Shown here piece by piece: positions 35,166 to 44,472 of a DNA stretch of 64,000 nt (position 1 is its first letter; the number at the start of each line of letters is the position of its first letter). The position numbers and the translations under genes were made by a program. Below the pieces are notes generated by a model. It did no database searches and had not been told where the DNA came from. It saw nothing but the letters and a program-made list of their open reading frames with translations. Origin of the DNA: Pseudarthrobacter siccitolerans (GTDB lineage Bacteria; Actinomycetota; Actinomycetes; Actinomycetales; Micrococcaceae); the NCBI RefSeq assembly GCF_030823375.1, contig NZ_JAUSXB010000001.1, positions 2,356,001 to 2,420,000 of the forward strand, in the 5' to 3' direction.

Positions 35166-37316
35166 ATGGAATCTTCTCTCACCCTTAGCCCCGCACCTCC
35201 CGTCGAGATAACGTCAGAGCGGCTGGCTTCACTTTTCCGGCCCCGCTCCATTGCTCTGATCGGAGCTTCGGACAAATCGTCCTTTTCCCACACCGCGTAC
35301 ACCAACCTGAAAGAGTTTGGTTTCGGCGACCGCACCTATCTTGTTAACAAGCGCGGCGCTGTCACTCACGGGGTTCAGACGTACACCAGTTGCGCGCACC
35401 TGCCCGAGCAGGTCGACGTTGGCTACTTCATGGTCCCGCAGGCCGTCACCTTGGAGGCCATGACAGAGGCCGCACAGGCGGGCATCAAAAACGCCGTCAT
35501 CCTCTCCTCCGGCTACGGTGAGGCAGGCGCGGCCGGCAAAGCCGCCGAGCAGGAGCTCGTCGCCCACGCACAGAGCCTGGGCATGGTCCTTCTTGGCCCG
35601 AACCACTTGGGCTTTATCAATATCGTCGATCAAATCCCGGTCGCGTCTTTGAACAACATTCCCCGCACCTCGGGATCTGTGGCGCTGTTGTCACAGTCGG
35701 GAGCTTCGTCAGCGGCGATGCTGGATTTCGCAAAAATCGCCGATGTGGGACTTTCCTACGCAATTACGCTCGGGAATGAGGCGATGATCACCGCCGGTCA
35801 CGTGATCGACTACATGGTCGACGACCCTTCGACAAAAGCCATCGCTATATTTCTGGAAACCATCCGCGATCCGGAAAACTTTAAGAAAGCTGCCCTGCGG
35901 GCCGCTGCGGCCGGGAAAGCCATCGTCATCCTCAAGGCGGGCAGCTCCGAACTCGCAGCCCGTACCGCGGCAGCACACACGGGGGCCCTCGTCGGCGACG
36001 ATAAGACAATCAATGCGATCTTCCACGAGCTGGGCATTATCCGGGTGGACAGCATCGAAGACATGCTCGTTACCGCCAACGTTTGCGCCAGGATCGGCCG
36101 ACTCGAGCACCCCGGCGTTGGTATCGTCTCGATCTCCGGCGGCGCCTGCGACATCATCGCTGACCGGGCCCAGGACTTCAGGGTCCAGCTTCCCACGATC
36201 ACCGATGAGACCCGCACGCGCCTGCAGGAGGTCATGCCCGGCTTCGGAACCGTTCAAAACCCGCTCGATGTCACGGGCGCCGCCATCATTGACCCGTCAC
36301 TGTTCACCAAAGCCATCCAGATTATGTCCGAAGACCCGAACGTCGGAATTGTCGCGGCCGTCAACAGCATGCCCTGGGAACGCCAGGAAGTACATCCGAT
36401 GCAGCTGGGCGCGTACAAGGCCGTGGGCGAGGGAGCAAAGAGCGCGGCAGTACCTGTCGTCTTCGCCAACCAGGTCATCCAGCCCGCCAGCGACTTCAGC
36501 CGCGAACTCATGGAAGACGCGGGCATCGAACACACCATCGCCGGACTTGGTCAAAGCGTCTATTCCCTGGGAAAGCTCGCATGGTGGTCCGGCCGAGTGA
36601 GGGAGCTTGCGGCGCCAGCGGAACGGGTCGCTGTTGAACTCGACCGAGGCGCAACACCCCTTACGGGGTCCTGGTCCGAGTTCCAGGCCCGGAACTTCCT
36701 CGAGGCCGCCGGGGTCCCAGTAATACCGTCGAAACTCCTTACCAGCCCAGAGGAAGCAGCTGCCTTCGCTGCCGAAACCGGCACCGCACTTGCCCTGAAA
36801 ATCGTCTCCCCGGACATCCTGCACAAGAGCGACATCGGCGGCGTCAAGCTGGGCGTCACGGGCCCGGCGGAAGCCTCAGCTGCCTACTCCGAAATCCTGG
36901 AAGCCGGTAGCAGGGTTTCGGGGGCACGGATCGAGGGAGTCCTCGCCAGCCCCATGCGCGCTGGCGGAACCGAACTGCTCGTCGGAGTCGTCCGCGATCC
37001 GCAGTGGGGACCCATCCTCGCCGTCGCCCTCGGCGGAATCTTCGTGGAAGTCCTGCAGGACTCGGCGCTGGCCTCGATCCCCGTATCACCGGCACGGGCA
37101 AAAGAAATGATCGAAACCCTGCGCGGAGCTGCCCTGCTCCGTGGCGTCAGAGGCACGGAACCGGCCGATCTGGACCGGCTCAGCGACGTTGTCGCCCGCG
37201 TGAGCGAGATCGCCCATGCCCTTGGCGATGACCTTGAATCCCTCGAAATCAACCCCCTCCGCGTCAACGGCGAGCAAATCGAGGCCCTCGACGCGGTCCT
37301 TACCTGGACCAACTAA
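35166..37316 (+). CDS. Acyl-CoA synthetase, ADP-forming type
   Basis: A 716-residue fused alpha-beta ADP-forming acyl-CoA synthetase, which links a carboxylic acid to CoA with ATP through a phosphohistidine. Residues ~20-460 hold the CoA-binding and ligase domains (FRPRSIALIGASDK, GPNHLGFIN, and the catalytic His in AAHTGALVGDDK). Residues ~490-716 are the ATP-grasp domain (LALKIVSPDILHKSDIGGV, LEINPLRV). The ATG at 35166 has GGAG upstream. It starts the operon with the NMO-like, hydratase, thiolase-fold and DUF35 genes, so it activates the pathway acid. The acid is unknown. Confidence 0.88.
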   Translation: MESSLTLSPAPPVEITSERLASLFRPRSIALIGASDKSSFSHTAYTNLKEFGFGDRTYLVNKRGAVTHGVQTYTSCAHLPEQVDVGYFMVPQAVTLEAMTEAAQAGIKNAVILSSGYGEAGAAGKAAEQELVAHAQSLGMVLLGPNHLGFINIVDQIPVASLNNIPRTSGSVALLSQSGASSAAMLDFAKIADVGLSYAITLGNEAMITAGHVIDYMVDDPSTKAIAIFLETIRDPENFKKAALRAAAAGKAIVILKAGSSELAARTAAAHTGALVGDDKTINAIFHELGIIRVDSIEDMLVTANVCARIGRLEHPGVGIVSISGGACDIIADRAQDFRVQLPTITDETRTRLQEVMPGFGTVQNPLDVTGAAIIDPSLFTKAIQIMSEDPNVGIVAAVNSMPWERQEVHPMQLGAYKAVGEGAKSAAVPVVFANQVIQPASDFSRELMEDAGIEHTIAGLGQSVYSLGKLAWWSGRVRELAAPAERVAVELDRGATPLTGSWSEFQARNFLEAAGVPVIPSKLLTSPEEAAAFAAETGTALALKIVSPDILHKSDIGGVKLGVTGPAEASAAYSEILEAGSRVSGARIEGVLASPMRAGGTELLVGVVRDPQWGPILAVALGGIFVEVLQDSALASIPVSPARAKEMIETLRGAALLRGVRGTEPADLDRLSDVVARVSEIAHALGDDLESLEINPLRVNGEQIEALDAVLTWTN

Positions 37317-37339
37317 ACCTTCTGAAAGGAAAAGACATC

Positions 37340-38479
37340 ATGATCCGCACCAAACTCACCGAACTCCTCGGCATCGATAATCCCTTGGTTGGGTTCAGCC
37401 GCTCACCACGGGTAGTCACCGAAGTCACCAACGCCGGGGGCTTCGGCGTCCTCGCCGCCTCCGCCTACTCCCCCGAGGAACTCGACGCCCAACTCAGTTG
37501 GATCGAGGAACAGGTCAAGGGACGGCCCTACGGCGTCGACATGCTGATCCCGGGCAAGACCGCAGCCGGGAACCCCAACGACCTCATTGCCAGCCTCCGG
37601 GCGCAGATCCCGCAGGAACACATCGACTTCGTAGCAGGCCTGCTGAAGAAATACGGCGTGCCGGAGGCAACGGAGTTCGAAAACAAGGACGAACTGTCAG
37701 CCTCGGTGAACCCCGAAGGCGCCATGGCATTGGTGGACGTCGCCTTCACACACAAGATCTCACTCATCGCCAATGCCCTCGGCACTCCTCCGCCGGTACT
37801 CGTGGAACGCGGGCACAAGGAAGGCGTCGCGGTGGCCGCCCTTGTCGGCCAGGCCAAGCACGCGGTGCGCCAGCTTGAATCAGGGGTCGACATCCTCGTC
37901 GCCCAGGGCTATGAGGCTGGCGGACACACAGGCACCATCGCCGGCATGGTCCTGACCCCGGAAATCGTCGCCATCGCCGGTGACGTTCCGGTGCTGACAG
38001 CAGGGGCGATGGCCAGCGGCCGCCAGATGGCCGCCGCCATCGCACTGGGCGCCTCCGGTGCCTGGGCCGGCTCGGTATGGCTGAACAGCCATGAAGACAT
38101 TACCCCGATCGAAATCAAGCAAAAATTCCTTGCCGCGTCATCCAATGACACGCTGCGCTCCCCCACGCGAACCGGAAAGCCTGCCCGCCAGCTTCGCAGT
38201 GCATGGCACGACGAGTGGGAAGCCGAGGGTGCGCCCAAGCCGCTGCCGATGCCCCTGCAGCCCATGCTCGCTAACGCCGCTTGGGAATCCATTGACCAGG
38301 CAGCCGCCCAAGGCAACGAAGGGGCCCTGAAACTCGAGTCCTTCTTCATCGGTCAGGTTGTTGGCTCCTTCACTGAACTGCGCGGCGCCGGTGATATCAC
38401 ACGAGAGATCCTCGCCGACTGCGAACAGCGCCTCAAGGAACTGAGCGAACTCGTCGCCGACACCCAGCCCGTCTCCTAA
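37340..38479 (+). CDS. Nitronate monooxygenase-like flavoprotein
   Basis: A 379-residue FMN protein of the nitronate monooxygenase / 2-nitropropane dioxygenase family. The flavin-binding TIM barrel starts with the family opening TKLTELLGIDNPLVGF, and the catalytic-His motif EAGGHTG and the GAMASGRQMAAAIALGASG stretch are present. In acyl-CoA clusters such proteins may act as enoyl- or nitro-acyl-CoA redox enzymes rather than on nitronates. AAGGAAAAG lies upstream of the ATG at 37340, 23 nt after the synthetase stop. The true substrate is open. Confidence 0.82.
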   Translation: MIRTKLTELLGIDNPLVGFSRSPRVVTEVTNAGGFGVLAASAYSPEELDAQLSWIEEQVKGRPYGVDMLIPGKTAAGNPNDLIASLRAQIPQEHIDFVAGLLKKYGVPEATEFENKDELSASVNPEGAMALVDVAFTHKISLIANALGTPPPVLVERGHKEGVAVAALVGQAKHAVRQLESGVDILVAQGYEAGGHTGTIAGMVLTPEIVAIAGDVPVLTAGAMASGRQMAAAIALGASGAWAGSVWLNSHEDITPIEIKQKFLAASSNDTLRSPTRTGKPARQLRSAWHDEWEAEGAPKPLPMPLQPMLANAAWESIDQAAAQGNEGALKLESFFIGQVVGSFTELRGAGDITREILADCEQRLKELSELVADTQPVS

Positions 38480-38495
38480 CTGACAATGCTCTCCA

Positions 38496-38524
38496 CCGGG
38501 GGCCCGCTCTTGCCGGGCCCCCGG
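38496..38524 (+). promoter_or_regulatory. Intra-operon GC-rich hairpin
   Basis: CCGGGGGCCCG (38496-38506) pairs with CGGGCCCCCGG (38514-38524) across a 7-nt loop, in the 67-nt gap before the hydratase ATG. It has no T-tail, so it is more likely an mRNA-stability or partial-attenuation element than a full terminator. Confidence 0.5.
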
Positions 38525-38546
38525 AACCATCCACAAAGGAATCAGC

Positions 38547-39383
38547 ATGACCACCTCCACAGCTCCTGAGACGGACCGCCCGATTGTCCTCAACTGCAAT
38601 GATGCAGTCACGGCCGAAGAAATCGGCCACGTCCTGCTTGTGACTATCAACCGGCCCGACGCCCGGAACTCTGTCAACCCCGACGTCATCAGGGGTGTGG
38701 GCAAGGCACTCGAGCACGCGGAGCAATGCCCCGGCGTTTGGGTTGTCGTCATCACCGGAGCCGGTGACAAAGCGTTTTGTGCCGGCGCGGATCTCAAGGC
38801 AGCGGCCGCCGGCGCCTTCAACGAGATGGGCGAAGAACTGGAAAAGTGGGGATTCGCCGGGTTCGTCAAACACCACATTTCCAAGCCCACCATCGCAGCA
38901 GTCAACGGCTTTGCCCTCGGCGGGGGCACCGAAATCGTCCTGGCCAGCGACCTCGCCGTCGCCTCCTCCGAGGCGACCTTTGGCCTGCCCGAGGTCAAGC
39001 GCGGAATCTTCGCCGGCGCCGGAGGAGCCTTCCGCATCGGCCGTCAGGTTCCCAAGAAAATAGCCATGGAAATCCTACTCACCGGTCAGCCCCTCACCGC
39101 CCAGCGCGCCCTGGAAATCGGCCTTATCAACAGGGCCGTTCCCCAGGACCAGGTCCTGGATGCTGCACTGGAGCTCGCTAACCTCATCTGCGAGAACGCG
39201 CCGCTGGCGGTACAAACCAGCAAGCGCATCGCCAACGCCATCTCCGACGGAAAGGTGCACAGTGAAGACGATGACTGGGCCCGATCCGAAGCCGAGGGGC
39301 AGGCCCTGATGCTCAGCCAGGACTCCCGCGAAGGAATGCTTGCCTTCGCTGAAAAGCGTGCTCCCAAATGGCAGGGCCAGTAA
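38547..39383 (+). CDS. Enoyl-CoA hydratase/isomerase
   Basis: A 278-residue crotonase-fold protein that probably adds water to an enoyl-CoA. The oxyanion-hole motifs are GDKAFCAGADLKAA and VNGFALGGGTEIVLASDLAV, and the second catalytic Glu is in FGLPEVKRGIFAGAGG. Both glutamates expected of a hydratase appear present. The ATG at 38547 has AAAGGA upstream. Its product, a beta-hydroxyacyl-CoA, would be the substrate for the thiolase-fold/DUF35 pair encoded next. Confidence 0.88.
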   Translation: MTTSTAPETDRPIVLNCNDAVTAEEIGHVLLVTINRPDARNSVNPDVIRGVGKALEHAEQCPGVWVVVITGAGDKAFCAGADLKAAAAGAFNEMGEELEKWGFAGFVKHHISKPTIAAVNGFALGGGTEIVLASDLAVASSEATFGLPEVKRGIFAGAGGAFRIGRQVPKKIAMEILLTGQPLTAQRALEIGLINRAVPQDQVLDAALELANLICENAPLAVQTSKRIANAISDGKVHSEDDDWARSEAEGQALMLSQDSREGMLAFAEKRAPKWQGQ

Positions 39384-39420
39384 ACAGAAACGGCGCTGCA
39401 GAATCAGGACAGGAATTTAC

Positions 39421-40593
39421 ATGAGCACATTAACTGACCGCACCCCGGCGATCGCCGGGCTTGGCATCACTGAACTTGGCAAGGTCTATGGCCGCAGCGC
39501 ACCGCAGTTCGCTGCCGAGGCCGTCCAGCGGGCCGTCGCCGACGCCGGGCTCCAGCTCGGTGACCTGGACGGTCTCATCGTCTCCGGCGGCCTCGATGAC
39601 ACCGTTGACCTGAATATGCAGGGCCGGCTGGGGCTGACAGACCTGAAACTCTTCACCCAGATGCAGGCCTACGGATCAACGGCCGGGCAGATGGTCCAGT
39701 ACGCAGCCATGGCAGTGCAGGCCGGGATGGCCGAGACGATCGCCGTCGTCTGGGCCGACGCTCCCCTCAAAGAGAAAGTCAGCGGGTCAGCTTCCTACGC
39801 CTCTGCCGCCACCAAGAACCCGGCCGGCTGGCAGGCCATTAACGGAACCTCCGGGCTTGTCAGCGCCAACCAGATGTACGCAATCGCCGCCCGCCGCCAC
39901 ATGGACACCTATGGTACGACCAGCGAACAGTTCGGAGCCATCGCCGTAGCCCAGCGCGCGTGGGCGGGTCGTAACCCCCTGGCGCAGCTCCGCGAGCCCA
40001 TCACACTGGCTGACCACCAGGGGTCGCGGATGATTTCGGACCCGATGCACCTGCTGGACTGCTGTCTTGTTTCCAACGGCGGCATCGCCTTGGTGATTAC
40101 AACAACCGAACGTGCCAAGAGCCTCGCCCAACCACCTGTCGAAATCCTCGGATGGGGACAGGGACATCCCGGCCGGACGGGGATCCGCAATGACAACTTT
40201 GGTCTCGCCACGGGAGCGGCAATTTCAGGTCCCACCGCCCTTGCGATGGCCGGTCTGACCGTCGATGACATCGATGTGGTCGAACTCTACGACTGCTACA
40301 CCTACACCGCACTGGTCACCCTCGAAGACTACGGATTCTGCGCCAAGGGCGAAGGCGGAGACTTCGTAGCCGAACCCGGCATGCTCGGGCCCGGAGGGAA
40401 ACTAGCTGTCAACACCGGCGGGGGTCAATTGTCCTCCTACTACATGTGGGGCATGACCCCGCTCTCGGAAGCAGTCATCCAAACCCGCGGCCAGGGAGGA
40501 GACCGGCAGGTCGCCAACCACGACCGCGTCCTCGTCTCTGGAAACGGGGGCATCCTCGATTACCACTCCACGCTAGTCCTTGGAACCGTCTAG
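39421..40593 (+). CDS. Thiolase-fold protein lacking the nucleophile, Ltp2-like
   Basis: A 390-residue thiolase-superfamily protein of the SCP2/lipid-transfer type. Where thiolases carry the nucleophilic Cys, it has MQAYGSTAGQMVQ, so Claisen thiolysis is unlikely. It keeps VVELYDCYTYTALVTLEDYG and NTGGGQLSSYYMWGMTPLSE. This matches the Ltp2-type retro-aldolases of steroid side-chain breakdown, which need a DUF35 partner, and a DUF35 gene follows by 9 nt. It probably splits a beta-hydroxyacyl-CoA into acetyl- or propionyl-CoA and a carbonyl compound. The ATG at 39421 is preceded by AGGA. Confidence 0.8.
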   Translation: MSTLTDRTPAIAGLGITELGKVYGRSAPQFAAEAVQRAVADAGLQLGDLDGLIVSGGLDDTVDLNMQGRLGLTDLKLFTQMQAYGSTAGQMVQYAAMAVQAGMAETIAVVWADAPLKEKVSGSASYASAATKNPAGWQAINGTSGLVSANQMYAIAARRHMDTYGTTSEQFGAIAVAQRAWAGRNPLAQLREPITLADHQGSRMISDPMHLLDCCLVSNGGIALVITTTERAKSLAQPPVEILGWGQGHPGRTGIRNDNFGLATGAAISGPTALAMAGLTVDDIDVVELYDCYTYTALVTLEDYGFCAKGEGGDFVAEPGMLGPGGKLAVNTGGGQLSSYYMWGMTPLSEAVIQTRGQGGDRQVANHDRVLVSGNGGILDYHSTLVLGTV

Positions 40594-40602
40594 GAGAATC
40601 CC

Positions 40603-40992
40603 ATGGCCCTCTTCCCCATCATCACTGACGCCGACACCAAACCTTTTCTCGACGCTGCAGAACGCGGAGAATTCCTTCTGGTCCGCAGCAAGTCCACCGG
40701 CGAATACTTCGAACCACGGACCGACCCCACACTTGATGATGACCTTGAATATGCTGCAGCTGCCGGCACCGGCACCGTAATTTCCTGGACCATCGCGCAC
40801 GGCAAAGACCGGGACGGCAACCCGACCCGGACCGGCCTCGGCATTGTCGAGCTCACCGAAGGACCCTGGTGGTGGACACGGATCGATGGCATCGGTTCGG
40901 ACAGTCCAACAGGGAAACCAGTGCACGTCGAGTTCGAAAAGTCCGGCCCTGGCGAAATCCACGCAACCGTCCCCTACTTCGTCATGGACTGA
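40603..40992 (+). CDS. DUF35 OB-fold protein, partner of the thiolase-fold enzyme
   Basis: A 129-residue protein of the DUF35 / Zn-ribbon plus OB-fold family that binds acyl-CoA and partners thiolase-fold enzymes. Typical pieces are FLDAAERGEFLLVR, a YFEPR motif and GLGIVELTEGPWWWTRI. The four Cys that normally bind zinc in the N-terminal ribbon are absent; the protein contains no Cys at all. It follows the thiolase-fold gene by 9 nt with AGGAG before the ATG, so the two are surely co-expressed. It closes the operon. Confidence 0.82.
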   Translation: MALFPIITDADTKPFLDAAERGEFLLVRSKSTGEYFEPRTDPTLDDDLEYAAAAGTGTVISWTIAHGKDRDGNPTRTGLGIVELTEGPWWWTRIDGIGSDSPTGKPVHVEFEKSGPGEIHATVPYFVMD

Positions 40993-41099
40993 AGTGGATC
41001 GGGCTGCAGGGACACCGTGAGTATCACTATCACCGGCCGCTGCAGTAAGCGCTTCGAGTCTCCAAACTCCTGTAAAGCTTTACCCACGCCGCATCGTGG

Positions 41100-42128
41100 T
41101 TATTGGTCAGCGCCTGGGTGCGCGAGCAGTGAGCTGGCTTCCTGGCGGGTGGTCCCGGAGTCCTGGATGCCTTCTGCGATGTGGGCGAGTTCGGCGGGGA
41201 TGTCCCGGCCTTTCTTGCGCATGGCGGTGGCCCAGAGCCGGCCGGCCCGGTACGAGGAACGTACCAGCGGGCCACTCATGACGCCGAGGAAGCCGAGCTC
41301 GGTGGCCTCGTCCTGCAGGTCCACGAACTCCTGGGGCTTGACCCACCGGTCCACCGGCAGGTGCCGCTCGGACGGGCGAAGGTACTGGGTGATGGTGATC
41401 AGGTCGCACCCCGCCTCGTGCAGGTCGCGGAGCGCTTCGGAGATTTCTTCGCGGGTTTCGCCCATGCCCAGGATCAGGTTGGACTTGGTGACCATGCCCA
41501 GGTTCCGGCCCTGCGTGATCACGTCCAGGGACCGCTCGTACCGGAACGCGGGCCGGATCCGCTTGAAGATCCTTGGCACGGTTTCGACGTTGTGCGCGAA
41601 CACCTCGGGTTTGGAGTCGCAGATCGCGGCGATGTGTTCGGGTTTGCCGGAGAAGTCCGGGATCAGCAGCTCCACCCCGGTGCCCGGGTTCAGCTCGTGG
41701 ATCTTCCGGACGGTTTCGGCGTACAGCCATACGCCCTCGTCCGCCAGGTCGTCGCGGGCCACCCCGGTGACGGTGGCGTAGCGCAGCTGCATGGCCTGCA
41801 CGGACCGGGCCACCTTGGTGGGCTCGAACATGTCCACCGGGGAGGGTTTGCCGGTATCGATCTGGCAGAAGTCACAGCGGCGCGTGCACTCGGACCCGCC
41901 GATCAGGAACGTGGCTTCCTTGTCCTCCCAGCACTCAAAAATGTTGGGGCAGCCGGCCTCCTCACACACCGTGTGCAGGCCCTCTTTCTTCACCAGGTTT
42001 TTGAGCTGGACGAACTCCGGGCCCATCTGGACCTTGGCCTTGATCCACTCCGGCTTCCGCTCCACAGGAACAGCAGAATTGCGCTGTTCAACCCGCAACA
42101 GCTTGCGGCCTTCAGGTGCCAATGTCAT
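41100..42128 (-). CDS. lipA: Lipoyl synthase
   Basis: A 342-residue radical SAM enzyme that inserts two sulfurs into an octanoyl group on lipoyl domains. Both iron-sulfur motifs are seen: the auxiliary cluster in [12 protein letters not shown] and the radical SAM cluster in CTRRCDFC. The ATG at 42128 is chosen because GGGGAG lies 8 nt upstream; an ATG at 42143 overlaps that site. lipB is not beside it. The cluster contains a lipoyl carrier (55587-55814), so this copy probably serves that 2-oxo acid dehydrogenase and may be additional to a housekeeping lipA elsewhere. Confidence 0.93.
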   Translation of the reverse strand: MTLAPEGRKLLRVEQRNSAVPVERKPEWIKAKVQMGPEFVQLKNLVKKEGLHTVCEEAGCPNIFECWEDKEATFLIGGSECTRRCDFCQIDTGKPSPVDMFEPTKVARSVQAMQLRYATVTGVARDDLADEGVWLYAETVRKIHELNPGTGVELLIPDFSGKPEHIAAICDSKPEVFAHNVETVPRIFKRIRPAFRYERSLDVITQGRNLGMVTKSNLILGMGETREEISEALRDLHEAGCDLITITQYLRPSERHLPVDRWVKPQEFVDLQDEATELGFLGVMSGPLVRSSYRAGRLWATAMRKKGRDIPAELAHIAEGIQDSGTTRQEASSLLAHPGADQ

Positions 42129-42345
42129 ATCAACGCTCCCCATGGCTCTACTTGGTTGGACGGTCGTGAAGTCTTAGTGCCTGTTTCCGCTCTGAATTGC
42201 TTCATACTCATCCCTTGACTGGGTGCTACCCGTCGTTATTTGGACATAGATAAATTTGTGTCTGCGGGAGTACCAGCAAGAACTGAAATTTGGAGATCAC
42301 TGATGTACAGGATCCTCGGATGCGTTTAGACCGGGCCTCGCATTG

Positions 42346-43017
42346 CTAGGCCACGAGGTTATTAGCGGCTTCGTGCATATGCTCGTGGATGGTCCTGATT
42401 GACAGTGCAGCGTCACCGGTTTCGATTGCGGTCACGATATCGCGGTGGCGCTGCGCGGTCATGTTGGTGGCGGCCCTTTCCAGACCACCGAACATGACGG
42501 ACATGCGGATGGAGCCTTCAAGGGAGGTCCAGGAGTGAAGCAGCGTTTTATTCCCAGTAAGCCTGCAGAGGCTCCGGTGGAATTCTGTATCAGTGTCGAT
42601 TCGCTCCTCGACTGGTGCGTCACGGGCAGCGTCTATCGCGTCAACTGCCAGATGCAGCGATTTCGTCGCACGATCACGCTCCGGGAGTTCGCAAAGTATA
42701 CGAGCGGCCAGCGATTCCAGCGCGGCACGCACGGCGTAGATGTCCCGAATCTCAGTGACATTGATGGCGCGGACGGAGAGACGGCCCCGCTCTCCTGCAG
42801 TCACCAGGCCTTCTTGCTCGAGTTGCCGCAGTGCTTCACGGAGGGTTCCACGGCTGATCTGGAGCATTTCCGAAAGCTCTGTCTCGACCAGGTGCCGGCC
42901 GGGTACCAGCTCGCCTCTTGTGATGGCGGTGCGCAGCGCAGCAAGCGTCTGCTCGCGGAGGCTCTTTTTTTCCAGGCCGCGTAGCGGTGTGCGCAGTGCG
43001 CCTTGGTCTGGTGTGAT
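42346..43017 (-). CDS. GntR family regulator, FCD type, without a standard start codon
   Basis: A GntR/FadR-type regulator. The winged-helix part (LEKKSLREQTLAALRTAITR, VPGRHLVETELSEML, RGTLREALRQLEQEGLV) is followed by an all-helical FCD ligand domain with DTEFHRSLCRLTGN. The full domain needs to begin near 43017, but this frame has no ATG, GTG or TTG between the upstream stop (at about 43029) and 42867. The codon following GAGGAG and 5 nt is ATC at 43017-43015, giving 223 residues. So it uses a rare ATC start or has lost its ATG. Starting at 42867 would cut the DNA-binding domain. Confidence 0.75.
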   Translation of the reverse strand: MTPDQGALRTPLRGLEKKSLREQTLAALRTAITRGELVPGRHLVETELSEMLQISRGTLREALRQLEQEGLVTAGERGRLSVRAINVTEIRDIYAVRAALESLAARILCELPERDRATKSLHLAVDAIDAARDAPVEERIDTDTEFHRSLCRLTGNKTLLHSWTSLEGSIRMSVMFGGLERAATNMTAQRHRDIVTAIETGDAALSIRTIHEHMHEAANNLVA

Positions 43018-43092
43018 GGGATCTCCTCATTGAGTCTTTGCGTATGTGCGGATGCAGATTTCCGGAGCTGGGTTAGCCCGTTGTCCGAGGCT

Positions 43093-43980
43093 CTACATGG
43101 TTAGGTCCCGCGGGACATCCACGATTGAGGAGTCATCCGCGGTATCGAGGCCTTCTTCCGAGGCTCGCTGGAATTCTTGGGCCACGGCGTTGAGGATTCT
43201 GGCATCGAATCCCGCCGCTGCCGCTGCGGTCTTCACCAGTGATGTGTCTTTGACGAAGATGGATAGGTGGGTCTGCGTGGGGCGTTGTTCTGGGGGCAGG
43301 AGCATGCGGGGGCCGCGGTCTGCGAGCATCCAGGATCCGCCAGCACCCCCACCGACGGCCTTGAGCACTTTTTCCTGATCCAATCCGAGCGAGTGAGCAA
43401 ACGCGAGTGCTTCCCCTGCAACGGCGAGATGGGACGCGGACAGCAGCTGGTTGACCATTTTGTAAGCCTGTCCGTTGCCGACTTTGCTTCCGCAGTCCTG
43501 GATGGTCCCTATGGTTTCCAACGTCTCCCGGAGGGAACTCACGTCCGCCGAGTTGCCCGCGACGAAGAGGCCCAAGCGACCTTCAAGCGCGCCGCTGACT
43601 CCCCCTGTTACCGGACAGTCGATGACGCTGATCCCGCGGCCAGCAAGTTTGTCAGCGAAGTCACTCACCGCATCGACGCCTACCGTACTGAGGACCACAA
43701 CAATCTTAATGGCGCTGGCACCGGACAGCAGTCCGGAGTCCAGCAGGTCCCGAAGTTGGTCGCCAGTTGCGACCACGACAAACAGGGCGGTGGCGTCGGT
43801 GAGATCCTCAAGTGCCGTAGACGCTGCGATTCCCAGCTCGGAGGCCTTGGCGACCTGGCTTTCATTCAGGTCCACGGCGCATAACGCCTGGCCGCTGTTG
43901 TGGATACGTTGCGCCATGGGCAGACCCATGGCGCCTATCCCGAGAAAACCGACGAGAGGAGCCGTAGTTACTGTGGTCAT
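43093..43980 (-). CDS. 3-hydroxyisobutyrate dehydrogenase family oxidoreductase
   Basis: A 295-residue beta-hydroxyacid dehydrogenase that oxidises a short hydroxy acid, or reduces a semialdehyde, with NAD(P). The N-terminal Rossmann motif is VGFLGIGAMGLPMAQRI, the substrate-binding segment is DCPVTGGVSGALEGRLGLFV, and the catalytic Lys lies in NGQAYKMVNQLL. The ATG at 43980 places the Rossmann motif as usual; an upstream in-frame ATG exists. The start codon lies inside a perfect inverted repeat. It precedes the GntR and lipA genes on the same strand. The substrate is not shown. Confidence 0.85.
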   Translation of the reverse strand: MTTVTTAPLVGFLGIGAMGLPMAQRIHNSGQALCAVDLNESQVAKASELGIAASTALEDLTDATALFVVVATGDQLRDLLDSGLLSGASAIKIVVVLSTVGVDAVSDFADKLAGRGISVIDCPVTGGVSGALEGRLGLFVAGNSADVSSLRETLETIGTIQDCGSKVGNGQAYKMVNQLLSASHLAVAGEALAFAHSLGLDQEKVLKAVGGGAGGSWMLADRGPRMLLPPEQRPTQTHLSIFVKDTSLVKTAAAAAGFDARILNAVAQEFQRASEEGLDTADDSSIVDVPRDLTM

Positions 43981-44016
43981 ACTTTCTGCGCCACCTTGCA
44001 GTGCAGAAAGTATGAC
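43976..44016. promoter_or_regulatory. Perfect 14-bp inverted repeat over the dehydrogenase start
   Basis: GTCATACTTTCTGC (43976-43989) and its exact complement (44003-44016) flank 13 nt. The ATG at 43980 lies in one arm. As DNA it is a good operator candidate; as RNA it would fold the start codon into a stem and could limit translation. Confidence 0.6.
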
Positions 44017-44258
44017 TCCAACTGTCATGGCTTCCCTTCGCCGCGGAGCGGTGCGTGGGTTTGCGGACAGGTCTTTTTGGAAGTTGCCCCTGAGTCGTGT
44101 CAGAGCATTTTGAAGAAGCTCCACAGAGGGTTTCCTTCCTATCGGCAGGGGACGCATGGGCCGCGGCGACCGTTCCCCAGCGTTTCGCCGCGACTTTCCT
44201 GATGCTTTGCGGCGGCTACAGAGCCTCTGAGTATCATCTAGGCCACCCAAAGGCTATA

Positions 44259-44271
44259 TTGGTAGTACCAA
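44259..44271. promoter_or_regulatory. GntR-type operator, site A
   Basis: TTGGTAGTACCAA is a perfect palindrome of the FadR/PdhR type (TTGGTNNNACCAA). It overlaps a TATATT box and lies about 330 nt upstream of the small protein gene and 720 nt upstream of the MHS transporter. Confidence 0.65.
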
Positions 44272-44472
44272 GATGTCCAGCCTTAACGGTTCCTGGCCCC
44301 GCTCAGACGTCAATGAACCGCGCGTCGGCCATGGTGGCAGCAGCCTGCCCCGCCCTCCTGGATGCCGGGCGTCGGCCCTTCTTGTGGGATGGTGCCGCGA
44401 GAAATCGAAACGCCTCACACCAAACTCTGGATGTGGGCTTGACCACACTCAAAGGTCATGCCAAACTTACTT

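Noticed and set aside
41100..42128. Biotin synthase for the radical SAM gene
   Set aside because: The paired motifs [12 protein letters not shown] and CTRRCDFC are specific for lipoyl synthase.
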